Source of the DNA: Neocallimastix lanati (nom. inval.) | Lineage: Eukaryota > Neocallimastigomycota > Neocallimastigomycetes > Neocallimastigales > Neocallimastigaceae | Assembly (NCBI GenBank): GCA_016946835.1 | Contig: JACVTC010000007.1 | Span: 85,001 to 102,500 of the forward strand | DNA length: 17,500 nucleotides | Direction of reading: 5' to 3' | Part shown: in pieces, positions 1 through 10,301 of the stretch | Position numbering within the stretch: position 1 is the stretch's first letter | How the letters are laid out: each line of letters opens with the position of its first letter | Program-made: the position numbers and the translations under genes | The notes under the pieces: generated by a model | Databases searched by the model: none | Seen by the model: the letters and a program-made list of their open reading frames with translations, nothing else | Told to the model about the DNA's origin: nothing

Positions 1-1195
1 AATTTAATATAATGATAATTTTTTTAAAAAAAAAATTTTTAAATATAAAATAAAATAATATATATTTATATTGTACATTATTAAATATATTTAATTTTTA
101 TATTTTAATTTTTCCAAAAAGAAAAAAGTTGGTTAATTATATATGTATTTCAATATAATAGAATAAAAAAAAATTATCATAATTCTTTATTATTTAATAT
201 TTATCCTTTTTTTGGTATATATATTATTTATAATTTATATAAGATCTTTTTCAAGAATAATAATTCAAATTATAATTTTTTTTTTTTTAAAATTTTTTTT
301 TTTTAAATTTTTTTTTTTTTTTGATTGAATTGATTAGATAGTATTTTTAAATTTTAATATTAATATTATATCTGTACATCTAAAAATTTTTAAATCCAAA
401 AAGACACACGAAATATTAAAGAGATATATTAATATGTTTTTATTATATGTTTTATTATATTTTTTATTAAAAAGAAAAAATGTTCAAGGAAGGTGAATTG
501 TCAATTATAATAATGCAATTATTTATACACTTTAACTCATTATATTAATATTTATTTATATAAAACTATTGGTTAAATATTTAATTTATAACATAAACAA
601 TTAATATACTATTTTAATAGTTTCTTACTTCTGACAAAAATAAATAAATATATTTTTAGATAAATAGTTTTTTTAAATTATATTAAAAAATAAATAAAAT
701 TTTAAATTTTTTAATATATTTTAAAAAATTTAAAATTTATCTTTAATTGATCAATGACAGTTTAAAGATTATCCATCCAAATAAAAATAAATTAAATAAA
801 TTAATAAATACAATTAAAAATCAATAATTTTTTTTTATTTTTTATGGAAAATTAATTTTTCAATACAATATATAATATCATGAAATTTTCATTACTTAAC
901 AATATTTATTTAAATTACTATTATTTTTATACTTTTTTTCTTTTTATGGCAAATTATTTATTTAAAAAATATATATATATATTTATATCAGGAGTTTAAT
1001 AATAAAAGATTGGCTCTTCTTTCTTTATTATTTTTATTTATGAAACAGTTTGATCTAATGTTAAAATAGAAAGATTTTTACAAAAAAAAAAAAAAGAAAA
1101 AAAAAAATACACTACATTGATTGTTGCCACAATATCTTTATAATGAAAAATTACATACTATATATTTTTTCAATTTATAATTCATTTTTCTTTTC
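1..1195. other. AT-rich intergenic DNA, no gene seen
   Basis: The stretch is dominated by A and T homopolymer runs and TA-rich filler. I read both strands and found no open frame with a recognisable protein and no tRNA-like T-loop. Slightly more complex patches (for example 481-560 and 995-1080) carry stops in all frames I tried. It could contain promoters or decayed repeats that are not recognisable by eye. Confidence 0.6.
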
Positions 1196-1245
1196 TAAAG
1201 TTGTAACAATATTACATATTTATATATATGTGTATTTTAGTTTTT

Positions 1246-1280
<35 letters not shown>

Positions 1281-1640
1281 TGTTTTGGAGTAAATAAATA
1301 ATATTACAATTAATTATAAATTAATAAAAAAAAAAGTATTTATTATTATTATTACTCTAGTTCAATATATTAAGTAGTACTCTATCTTTTTTTTTTTTTT
1401 TTTATTTTTTATTTTTAGCAATAAATTTTTTTTACTCCATTTATTATTATTTTTTAATTATATTCCTTTTTTATTATCTTAATACTATTATTAAAATATT
1501 ACAATATTTAATATTGTTATAAATTATAAAGTATATTTATATATCTTATAATTATTATTTTAAATAATATTTTATATATATTAATTTTTATTACTGTAAT
1601 AGTATCATTAATAAATAATAATATCAAAAGTATGAATTTT

Positions 1641-1696
<56 letters not shown>

Positions 1697-1736
1697 AAAA
1701 TACACATATATATAGAATAATATTGTTACAACTTTA
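1196..1736. mobile_element. Candidate MITE-like element with long terminal inverted repeats and TA duplications
   Basis: The left end, starting AAGTTGTAACAATATTA at 1198, reappears in reverse complement ending at 1734 (GTTACAACTT). The match continues inward through TATATATGTGTATTTTAG into a 27-base poly-T (1241-1267) on the left and a 50-base poly-A (1645-1694) on the right, with one short divergent patch. Both ends are flanked by TA (1196-1197 and 1735-1736), the duplication expected of Tc1/mariner-type insertion. The 537-base interior has no coding frame, but it carries a (TG)n run next to the left poly-T and an inverted GGAGTAAA pair. A non-autonomous element mobilised in trans is the simplest reading. 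In DNA this AT-rich the TA duplication alone is weak evidence, so the family is uncertain. Confidence 0.6.
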
Positions 1737-1969
1737 TATAAATAAATATATAATTGAGGATTATCAATCAAAAAATTAAATTATTATTCTAACCTGGTTA
1801 AAATTATCCTGAGTGGATACTAATTCTTATATTATTTACTATTAATATTATAAATATTATTTTATTCTATCTTTGTATATTCAATTTTTAAAATTAATAC
1901 AAAAGATTTAATCCTGGACACTTTTTATTTTAATTTTTTTTTTTCTAATTTTCTTATAAAATTTTCCTC

Positions 1970-2480
1970 TACTTTTTAGAACAGTTCTAATTATCATTTT
2001 CTTGGTATTATTGATTTTCTCAATGTTCATCCAATCTTCAAGTGTCTGATTTCAATTTTTTTCTTGCAGCTCTGTTTACTTTAAACAAAATATTGGACCT
2101 TGTACAGATCACAAGGTAGAGAAGGTTACCTATGGCGTTTCTGTAAAGTGTTTCATCAAGTTTTATTGTTTTTAATTCATGATTTTAAATTGGCTTTAAA
2201 TTCTTAGTAGATTTATATTTTTCTAATTTAAATTTCTTTAGTAGTTCATTAATATATCCTAATTGATTCATTAAAAATAGATATTATACTTCTCGAACTT
2301 AATTCCATTAATGAAATCTAATTCTCCAATATCTTTAATGCTAAAATTAGTTTTAATTAGCTCTTTTAACTTTAAACATTTCATTTTCTCTACCTATTAA
2401 TAATATATCATTGAAGAGGCATATTTTATAAATTTAACCTTATAATAATCGGAAAATTTCTTATGATCCTCTGGATGTAT
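1970..2480 (-). pseudogene. Ty1/copia-type reverse transcriptase fragment, decayed
   Basis: Read on the minus strand, this carries the C-terminal half of a copia-type reverse transcriptase (RVT_2), in order: a degenerate active-site region FNDILLIG where YVDD is expected (first Asp replaced), then NFSIKDIGELDFINGIKF, then QLGYINELLKKFKLEKYKS, then YRNAIGNLLYLVICTRSN (normally RPD) followed by KVNRAARK, then a LEDWMNIEKI-like piece. These segments lie in different frames. Frameshifts occur near 2430, 2365, 2275 and 2040, and there are in-frame stops such as the TAA after NLKPI. It cannot encode an active enzyme. Gag, protease, integrase and LTRs were not found, so only a scrap remains. The 5' edge, near 2480-2560, abuts the CPBP remnant on the opposite strand. 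Family assignment is firm from motif order; exact edges are approximate. Confidence 0.8.
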
Positions 2481-2579
2481 GTTCCATTAATTGGACTATT
2501 ACTCTCTGGAAATAATGCATTTAAACAATTGGAAAAAAACAAAAATTTTAAAATAAGAAGTTTGTTTTAATAAATTTAA

Positions 2580-3094
2580 TTAATTGTATTATTTACGCTC
2601 CTTTTAATTAATATATCTATTGTTGTTGTTGAGGAAGCTGGACTAGAGAGTAATACCCCAATTAGGAAATTTATGTCCAAAATTAAAAAAAGAAAAAAAA
2701 TTTTGGAAAAATAAAAGGTTGACTTATTAGTGGTGGGATCATCTGGAATATTTGGCATTGGCCACTTATTTGGTTTATAGGTTCTAAATAGGATACAGAT
2801 TATGTAGAATCCCCAGTAATCTGAATTTTTTTTTTTTTACAGTATCTTTACTACAACTGTCGGTATATTTTGTGACTGGCAATATGAATAAACTCAATGT
2901 ATATGGATTCCTTCTATCATCCATGGTGTCATCAATGCTATATGTACTCTCACATTGGCTGTATGTATTACAAAATATTGGCTCCAGTTCACTTTTAGGT
3001 CCTGCTCCAACGGGTCTTGTATCAGTATTATCATTTATTGTATTGTCAATTTATATAGTCATTGATCATTGTGAAAATGGATATAAAAAAATAT
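2580..3094 (+). pseudogene. CPBP-family (Rce1/Abi-like) intramembrane protease fragment, decayed
   Basis: Three plus-strand pieces in two frames line up with the C-terminal core of CPBP-type membrane metalloproteases. The first (2580-2714) contains VVVEEAG followed by a downstream Arg, like the EExxxR motif. The second (from about 2723) reads LISGGIIWNIWHWPLIWF, matching the WxxWHxPL motif that supplies a metal-ligand His. The third (2845-3094) is hydrophobic, with SHW where the second His motif would fall, then LLGPAPTGLVSVLSF and a final membrane segment. Breaks are a frameshift near 2710 in an A-rich run, a TAG near 2790 and a TGA near 2822, next to a T-run ending in TTTACAG. The N-terminal membrane half is missing. 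The identification rests on motif order only. A gene with unusual splicing is possible but the arithmetic does not restore one frame. Confidence 0.58.
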
Positions 3095-3126
3095 AGTCAT
3101 TGATCATTGTGAAAATGGATAAAAAA
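3053..3126 (+). repeat. 38-base tandem duplication at the 3' end of the CPBP remnant
   Basis: A 38-base unit starting ATATAGTCATTGATCATTG at 3053 is repeated at once from 3091. The copies differ only near the end, where the second runs into poly-A. The duplication sits at the stop of the last open frame (3094), so the second copy lies just outside it. This looks like a slippage or repair duplication and is recent, because the copies are nearly identical. Confidence 0.85.
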
Positions 3127-3588
3127 AAAAAAAAAAGAAGAAAAAATTTTTATTTTACATAATTAATTTTTTTAAATTAATTTAAATAACAAAAATTATA
3201 TGAACTCTAATGAAAAAATTATTGAATGAAAAATTATTATTATTATATATAACTATTTTGAAAATATCGATTTTACATATTATTTTTTACTTAAAGTATT
3301 ATATATATATATATTTTTTTTTGGTTATTATGCCATTATAACTTCTCTTTCTTTTGGATAATACTTTATATTTCCAAAAAAAAATAAAAAATTATAACCA
3401 AAATATAAAAATTAACGAACATACATGCAAAAAGTAAAACATAAAAAAAAATAAATTTTTTAAGATAATTATATTTTTATGTATTAATATTTTTATAAAA
3501 AAAAATACATTATATAATTTAAAGATAAAAAATAAAATATTTATAAATTTATAAAAGATTAAGTAAAATATAAAATAAAAAATAACAA

Positions 3589-3628
<40 letters not shown>

Positions 3629-3791
3629 TAATTAATCATAGAAAATCTAATACAATAAAGAATAAAAATAAGTTCAAACGTTAAAAAAATTTCGGACTGA
3701 TATATACTATGAGTAATAACATGATTATCATTAAAATATTAAAATAATAAAGCAAAGAAGTAATTTCTTTAAAATAGATAGTGTGGTCCAC
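3127..3791. other. AT-rich intergenic DNA with 33-base poly-A
   Basis: No coding frame was recognised here. The stretch contains TA repeats near 3300, a pair of loosely inverted TTGGTTAT / ATAACCAA blocks (about 3321-3410), and a 33-base poly-A at 3594-3626. Confidence 0.55.
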
Positions 3792-3980
3792 CTAATTCTC
3801 CCCTGAAACACAAGAAAGATCACCAAAAATTGATTTTCTTATCATAGGTTCTGCGTTCTGAACTGTGCTATTAATAAATATATATTGAAGAGAATTAACA
3901 GAACCACTAACTGCACTATTCCTTTGCCATATCAGTACGATATCGGCACTCTTGGTAATATCATAATATATTGTTATTAT
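3792..3980 (-). other. Unidentified 62-codon open frame without ATG start, possible exon or gene remnant
   Basis: On the minus strand a frame stays open from a TAA at 3983-3981 to a TAG at 3794-3792. Its product contains DITKSADIVLIWQRNSAVSG, then SLQYIFINSTVQ, then RKSIFGDLSCVSG. Base composition is clearly less AT-rich than the flanks and most codons look like normal protein, as in the confirmed exons of this window. There is no initiator Met near the start, and I do not recognise the family. It could be one exon of an otherwise lost gene, or a fragment carried by a transposon. The facing strand has stops throughout. Confidence 0.35.
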
Positions 3981-4912
3981 TTATTAATTGATATGTAAAA
4001 AATGGATATTATTATATTAATTAAGGTTATTAATATTGAATACATATCTTAAAATAATTCCTTATTAATTTCATTTCATTGTAATGTAAAAATTTATTAA
4101 TGTAAATATAATTTCTACAGTTATTTATCATAGAGTTGATTATTAATTAATTGTTTTATATAGTAAAATTAATAATATTATTATTTAAATAAAAAAAAGA
4201 AATATTAGTTTATTCTTTAATAAGTAATGATTGTTATAAGAAGATTAAAAATTAATCTTATTGTAAACATTAAAATAAAGGAATAAAAATTAAAAAAAAA
4301 AAAGTTCTAAACTTTTACTATATAAATAATATTTAAATTCTTTTATATTAATATCAATATCGATATTATATACTTTATATTTTATTAATATCAAATTTAA
4401 CATTCATTAAATTTGACATTAATATAATTTAAAGATAGTATGTCTTAAAATTTTTATTTTTTATTTTAATAAAATTCTTGTTGTTAATATTACATTTTAA
4501 TTATAAAATAAATTCATAAGAAATTAAGAAATTATTCTTTAATTTCTTATGAATTTATTCTGTTTAAAAAAAAAAAAGCTGAATAAATAATATTTAATCA
4601 GATTAAATTATTAAAAGAAAATATTTATAAATATTTATTTAATATAATATTATGAAAATTATTAATATTAAAACAATATCTCGAAATGTGTTTTTAATAT
4701 ATTAATGTTTTTAAATATTATAATATTTAATTAAAATATATATATATATATATATTTAAATTGTATATAATAATAAATTATCTATAATTTAATTATTATT
4801 TGCTTTTTGTAATAAAATTTCAATTTTTATTATAATCTTTTTTTTTTTTTTTTCCTGTAATTTATATTGAAATTATATTAAGTTATATTATATTATAATA
4901 TATTATAATATA
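3981..4912. other. AT-rich region downstream of the receptor gene
   Basis: No coding frame was seen. It holds the perfect hairpin at 4507-4559, TA repeats near 4738-4755, and TATTATAA-type repeats close to the receptor stop codon. The receptor's 3' untranslated region must lie in the right part, but poly-A signals cannot be told from background in this composition. Confidence 0.5.
4507..4559. repeat. Perfect 21-bp inverted repeat with 11-base loop
   Basis: The arm at 4507-4527 (AATAAATTCATAAGAAATTA plus one A) is matched base for base by its reverse complement at 4539-4559. It lies about 350 bases beyond the receptor's stop codon. It could be a foldback repeat or an RNA hairpin; the sequence does not show which. 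Confidence 0.85.
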
Positions 4913-7278
4913 TTATATAATATTTAATTTTTTGGCATCTTCTTTTGTAATATAATAGATTTTATCATCACTATCAATATTTTTAATACTACTAAATTCC
5001 ATATCATGTATTTTTTTTATTATATGTTCTTCTTCTTGATTATATTCAGATTCAGACATTTCAAGGAAGAGTCGAATATAAAGGAAATATACATGTTTTA
5101 CTAAAAATACTCCAAGTATAATAAAAGGATAAATGCATTCAACATAATAAATTTTAATATTAATTAATCGTATGATTGTTACTATAACCACTCCAATAAT
5201 ATCGAATACTAAAATATATGACATTCCTTTAACAAATGAATAATTTGTTATATCATTTATTTCCAAAAACAACAATATAACAATAATTAAAAATAAACCT
5301 GCATGAAATAATATTTCTATAAATAATATTATAAGTCCAAATATATTTGAGGGATCCATACGACATTGATAAAAATTTTTTGAGTTTTCCACTATAACTT
5401 CTACTACTTTAAAGGAAGGCTGTATTTTTGCCAACAGAAAGAAAATTCCTTCATAAATATAAAAATGATATATAAATAGCCATTCATGTGATTTAATCCA
5501 CTCAAAATACCTAACCTTTTTTGGATAAAAAGTAATTAAATGATAGAGTGTAGGTACATAAATCATAGTGTATCCAGTAAATATCATTAAATTATATGCA
5601 TGACATTTAAACATTGTTGGTTCTCCAAATTTTGCTAATACTGAATAAATAAAAAAAAATGAAGTAATAATATAATTAATGACTATACAATTACTAAACC
5701 ATGTATAATAACGGCTAAATTTTGGAATATATTTTACTAATAAACTGAAAAGCACTAAAACATAAAGTATATTAATGACTATAAATACAGCTTTTCCAGG
5801 GTATTCTTTTAAATTCATATAATAAAGCTTTGTTAAATCTACTATATATTGGAGGACATCTGTTGCAGTTTCATTACCATACAAAAAATCATAAAATTTA
5901 CGTAAAACTTTTAACTCATATTCATCATAATTTTTAATGGTAACAGGTCTCTCTATAAATTGAAGACTATTCAGAATATCACATTCTAAAATTGAACAAA
6001 CTTCTTTATCACTATATAATTCAATCATTCCACTATATTTATTAAATTTTTTTACTATTATTTCCTTTTGAAAGTCTTTAGAAAAAATATATTTTAAAAC
6101 TTCAACAGAAGCTTTCTTATAATTATCATTAACATATCTACTAATACCAATATTATATCCTCCAATGCAGGAGCCACTAATTCCATCTATTCTTCCTGGT
6201 AATACCGTTCTTTTATATACATTAAAATCATTAGGAAATATCGAATCCCAAAATACCGAAAACAGTATATTTTTTTCTTCACTCATAAGTTTGACAGTTT
6301 GATCTTCATTTAATTTAAATATTTCATCTTTATTTATTTCAGTTTATGTATAATATCAAATATTTTTATAATAATATCAATAATCATAAAAAATAATAAT
6401 AATAATAAAATATAATAAAATAATAATTGTTTATAAAATATTATAAATTATATTTGTATTAAACAATATTTGAAATATTTTTAAAATATTTTGAATTAAT
6501 TTTTTAAATGAAAAAAAAATAATAAAAATAATAATTACAGTAATAATAATTAATACTAATAATAATAATTATATTAATAACAATAATAACAATAATAATA
6601 ATAATAATAATAATAATAGTAATATTATCTAATATTATACCTGTTGAAATTTTTTCTTTTATTTCCTTTAATTTATTTAATGCATCAATTGCTATTTGAC
6701 TATTCAATACAGGAAAAGATGGGTTTATATTTTCTCTAAAAGAATATATATATTGATAAAATGAACACATACTACTAGTAGTACTATCATTATCTAAATT
6801 AAATTTTTATATTTTAAAATTAAATATTAAAATATATCAAAATATATATATATATATATTTATATAAAATTAAAAAATAAAATAAAATAAAAATAAAAAA
6901 AAAAAAAAAATTTTTTTAATATAAAATTATATATATATGTAATTAAATTAATAAAACAACTTATTTTTTTATAAAATTAATAAAAAAAAAATTTTTTTTA
7001 CTAATAGGAAATAATCCATTATATCCATAATAATTAGTAGAATTATTAATACTTTGCTCTTGTTTTAAAATACGTTTTCCTGTTTCCAGTAATTTATCCC
7101 AAGTTGTTGGTATTTCTTCATTATATTTTTTTAAATAATTACTATTTGAATATAAAACCATAAATTTTATAAATAAAGGCTTTAAAATTATTTATATATG
7201 ATTAATTGACAAATATTAAAATATTTTTTTTTTGTTAAGTTGTATTTAATATTCCTTTTTGTCTTTTTTTATATTAAA

Positions 7279-7312
<34 letters not shown>

Positions 7313-7980
7313 GCAATAACAGTAATAGTAATAATAACAGAAAAAAAAATTAAGTTATTATTAAATTCAATTTTAACTTACTAAGCCAATCCATTTATTT
7401 TCATAAATACAAATTTTCCATATATCTTTTAAGCTATATGAATCGATGTACTCACTTGGTAACCAGTCCTTTAAATCAATAAAATGTGAAGATAGTTTTT
7501 TTAAATAGGTAGGATCAAAAATATATAAATCGTACTTTGTTGATCTTCTGAGAAGCAGTTGATCAATTGCTGAAGATTGAGCATATCTATTATTTGTTGT
7601 ATTTTTATTTGAAAAGAATTCTATTCTCAGAGTAACATTTAGCTTGTTTTTTTGTGAATAATCATTAAAACTATTTTCAATAGATTGAAATAAATCATTA
7701 TATGAATAATATGAATATGTCATCATATGAACAGTAATACCTTTTATAATATCTATTTTAATTTAAAAACATTATTACATTTAAAGTAAAAAAAAAAATG
7801 AAAAGAAAAGAAAAAAAAAGAAAAAAAAGGAAAAAGAAAAAATAAATATTATTAATTTAAATATTTTTATTAATTAAAACATAATATATTCTGTTATTTA
7901 ATAGTTATTTTTAATAAAAATTATATATTACTAATATATATAAAACAGACAAACAATAAATAATATATAAGATATATCAT
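4913..7980 (-). CDS. Class C-type seven-helix receptor with bacterial solute-binding-protein-like ectodomain, five exons
   Basis: A surface receptor predicted to sense a small ligand, perhaps a sugar, outside the cell. My model joins minus-strand exons 7980-7932, 7752-7382, 7179-7002, 6793-6641 and 6327-4913: 2166 nt, 721 residues. All introns are GT-AG (179, 202, 208 and 313 bases) and the phases (1, 0, 1, 1) agree. Exon 1 encodes a hydrophobic signal peptide (residues 1 to about 17). Residues about 20-420 resemble family 1 solute-binding proteins: YLKKYNEEIPTTWDKLLETG (about 155-174), GYNGLFP (about 192-198), then SGSCIGGYNIGIS (301-313). Several N-glycosylation sequons (near 55, 67, 186 and 402) fit an extracellular location. 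Seven hydrophobic helices lie near 428-450, 460-481, 492-515, 531-551, 579-605, 616-640 and 646-668. Cys492 and Cys572 could form the class C TM3-loop disulfide. A 50-residue charged tail follows. Ligand and G-protein coupling are unknown. Exon 5 is certain; exon 1 is the least certain. Confidence 0.85.
6541..6620. repeat. (AAT)n microsatellite inside receptor intron 3
   Basis: A run of AAT units with a few interruptions lies wholly inside the intron at 6640-6328. On the coding strand it would read as poly-Ile, but splicing at the CAG|GTATAA donor (6641/6640) removes it. Confidence 0.85.
7281..7310. repeat. 30-base poly-A tract inside receptor intron 2
   Basis: This uninterrupted A run on the plus strand (poly-T on the gene's strand) sits in the intron 7381-7180, about 100 bases from the acceptor. 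It is one of a set of long A or T tracts in the window (1645-1694, 3594-3626, 8209-8243, 8661-8699, 14298-14325). Confidence 0.8.
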
Positions 7981-8204
7981 CTTTTTCCTTTTTTATTTAT
8001 TATTTATTATTATTATTTTCTTTTTTCTTTTTTTTTTTTAATTTTTTTAATCTTTCTTAATGTATTGTAAATAAATTTTATAAATAATAAAAATGTTATT
8101 TAAATATATATATATATATTTAAGAATTAAGCAATTTAATATTAATATTTTTCTCTTTGTTTTAATTGTTTCGAATTATTATTATTATTTATATATAAAT
8201 TTTT

Positions 8205-8243
<39 letters not shown>

Positions 8244-8248
<5 letters not shown>

Positions 8249-8533
8249 TATAAATAGAAATATATACTTTTTATAAAATAGAAAAATTTTCTAATGATAA
8301 ATATTAATAAAATTTTTAATAAAGAATATAAATTTTAAAATTATTCTTTCTTAGGAAAGATTTTCCTAATATTTATAAATAGTAATTAATAAAATATAGA
8401 TTAGAAAATAAAATATTTAAAATAATTTTAATTATAAATAGAAGTATATCCTTTTTGAACTAAAGAAAAACTTTAATTCAAAAGATATTTTGAAATTATC
8501 TTTCGTTGGAAAGATTTTTCTATTATTTATAAT
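8244..8533. repeat. Diverged direct duplication of a hairpin-bearing module
   Basis: Two related copies start with TTAATTATAAATAGAA at 8244 and 8428 and end near 8381 and 8533. Both carry a CTTTC-NNNN-GAAAG tetraloop hairpin: 8346-8359, and in the second copy a 7-bp stem at 8498-8515 (ATCTTTC GTTG GAAAGAT). The second copy has another hairpin just before it, CTTTTTGAACTAAAG (8451-8465) against CTTTAATTCAAAAG (8471-8484) around an AAAAA loop. The copies differ a lot between these blocks. The function is unknown. Confidence 0.55.
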
Positions 8534-8658
8534 TTATATACAACTTTAAATATTAGATAATGATATAAAGTAATGAAAAATAATATTGTAACTACAATTT
8601 GATAATTTATTATTTAAAAAACTTTTTCCAAAAAATTAATTAATTTAATACCAATAAA

Positions 8659-8701
<43 letters not shown>

Positions 8702-8998
8702 TAAATAAGATAAATAAATAATAAAATAATAAAGTATATTTAATAATATTTTTTCAAAAAAATATGTAAAATATCAATTTAATATAATTATTATGGCATA
8801 AAATAAAATTTATAAAATTTCCGATATTATTATAATGTTTAACAAATATATTCACAAATTTTCCGATTTCAATAATTATTTTAATGATTAATAATAATAA
8901 AAATACTAATTAATTATTTTTAATAGTTATTGTTAATAATTACTTTTTTATTATCATGTTTTTAATTATTTATTTATTATAATTACTATTATTATTTA

Positions 8999-9000
<2 letters not shown>

Positions 9001-9042
<42 letters not shown>
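9001..9042. repeat. (ATT)n microsatellite
   Basis: A pure run of ATT units, about 14 copies, in non-coding DNA. Confidence 0.9.
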
Positions 9043-9043
<1 letters not shown>

Positions 9044-10301
9044 CATTGTTAATTATTGTTAATGATAAATTTCTTTTAATTTTTCATAAAAATATATAAT
9101 TTATAAATATACATTAAATTAAACCAAATTTTTCCATAAATCAAAAAAAAAAAAAAAAAAGCTTAAAAATAAACCAAAATTCATATAGGAAATTTCAAAT
9201 AGAAAATTAATTTAAAAAATGAAAAAAAAAAAAATTTAACTTTAATCTAAATGAACTTTTTTATTTTTAATTGAAAAATAACCAATTTTAAAGGTAGTTT
9301 TGAATATTTTATTGAAAATAAAATTTATAATATAATATCTTAACAAATTTGTTTTTCAATAATTTGTAATTCATTCACAATTAAATATAATATTTATATA
9401 TTAATTATTCTTTTCCTTTATTAAAAATAAATATAATAAAAAAAATTTTAATATTGAAATTTTTACTATTATTAATATTATATTTATTAACTATAAATCT
9501 ATAAATCAATAATAAATAGATTAATAAATAAATAAATATTTATATATATTTATATATAAATAAAAGGATTATTATTTTTCAATGATATATTTTAATTGTT
9601 AATATTTTTTATTTGTTAACTTTTATTATTAAGATCCAAAATTCTAATTTATTGAAATATTCCGTAGAGAGAAAATTATTTAATTTTTATATGTCAAAAG
9701 AATTTAAAAGAATTTCGTACTTTAATTAAATATATTCTTAATATATATTTAAATAAATATATATATATATATAAATGAACAAAAAAAAATATTATATATT
9801 TAAATTGTATTTTTTAATGTTTTTTACAATAAATTATAATATTTTAACTTTAATTATCAAAACATGTGAATCTTTATGCAATTTATGAAGAATTTTTAGA
9901 ATATATTAATAAAGTGCATTAATATTTTAAAGTAAAGTTAAAATATGAGGTGGAGTGATTTACAAAATATTTAGTTCAATTAAATTAAATTTATATATTT
10001 TCAAAAGATATTTGGTTTTACCTAGGTCCAAGTTGAATTTTAAATATATCGTAATTTATCTTCAATTAGATATAAAAGTTTTATAATTTGATATTTTTTT
10101 TTTTTTTTTAATTAACACCAATATTGTTCACTAATAACTTCTTTTTTTATAATGATTTATTTTTAGTAAAGAATAAAAATAAAATTTAAATATATAATAC
10201 GATAAATAATTTAAATATTGCATATTTTCTTCAAAGGAATGTAGTGCATTTCGCCATTTTTATAATACATATTTTCAATACGCCATTTATTTTAAACAAT
10301 T

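Larger units (their letters stand above)
8000..10301. other. AT-rich intergenic DNA with homopolymer and ATT tracts
   Basis: No coding frame was recognised on either strand. The receptor's promoter should lie in the first few hundred bases; its immediate upstream sequence is purine-rich on the gene's strand. Visible structure is poly-A at 8209-8243 and 8661-8699, the duplicated hairpin module (8244-8533), (ATT)n at 9001-9042, and TA repeats near 8108-8120 and 9750-9772. From 10220 to 10290 the block CATATTTTC...CGCCATTT occurs twice in loose form. Confidence 0.5.

Noticed and set aside
2576-2758. Minus-strand open frame over the start of the CPBP remnant
   Set aside because: The plus strand here encodes the WHWPL and EEAG motifs; the minus frame matches nothing.
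2816-2842. Apparent GT...T-rich...ACAG intron in the CPBP remnant
   Set aside because: It would be only 27 bases long and removing it at the GT does not restore the frame.
6504-6640. Poly-Ile extension of a receptor frame
   Set aside because: It is translation of the (AAT)n repeat in intron 3; the CAG|GTATAA donor ends the exon at 6641.
9001-9042. Regular spacing suggesting a CRISPR-like array
   Set aside because: It is a plain ATT microsatellite without unique spacers; the TTTTA array likewise has no spacer-repeat pattern of that kind.
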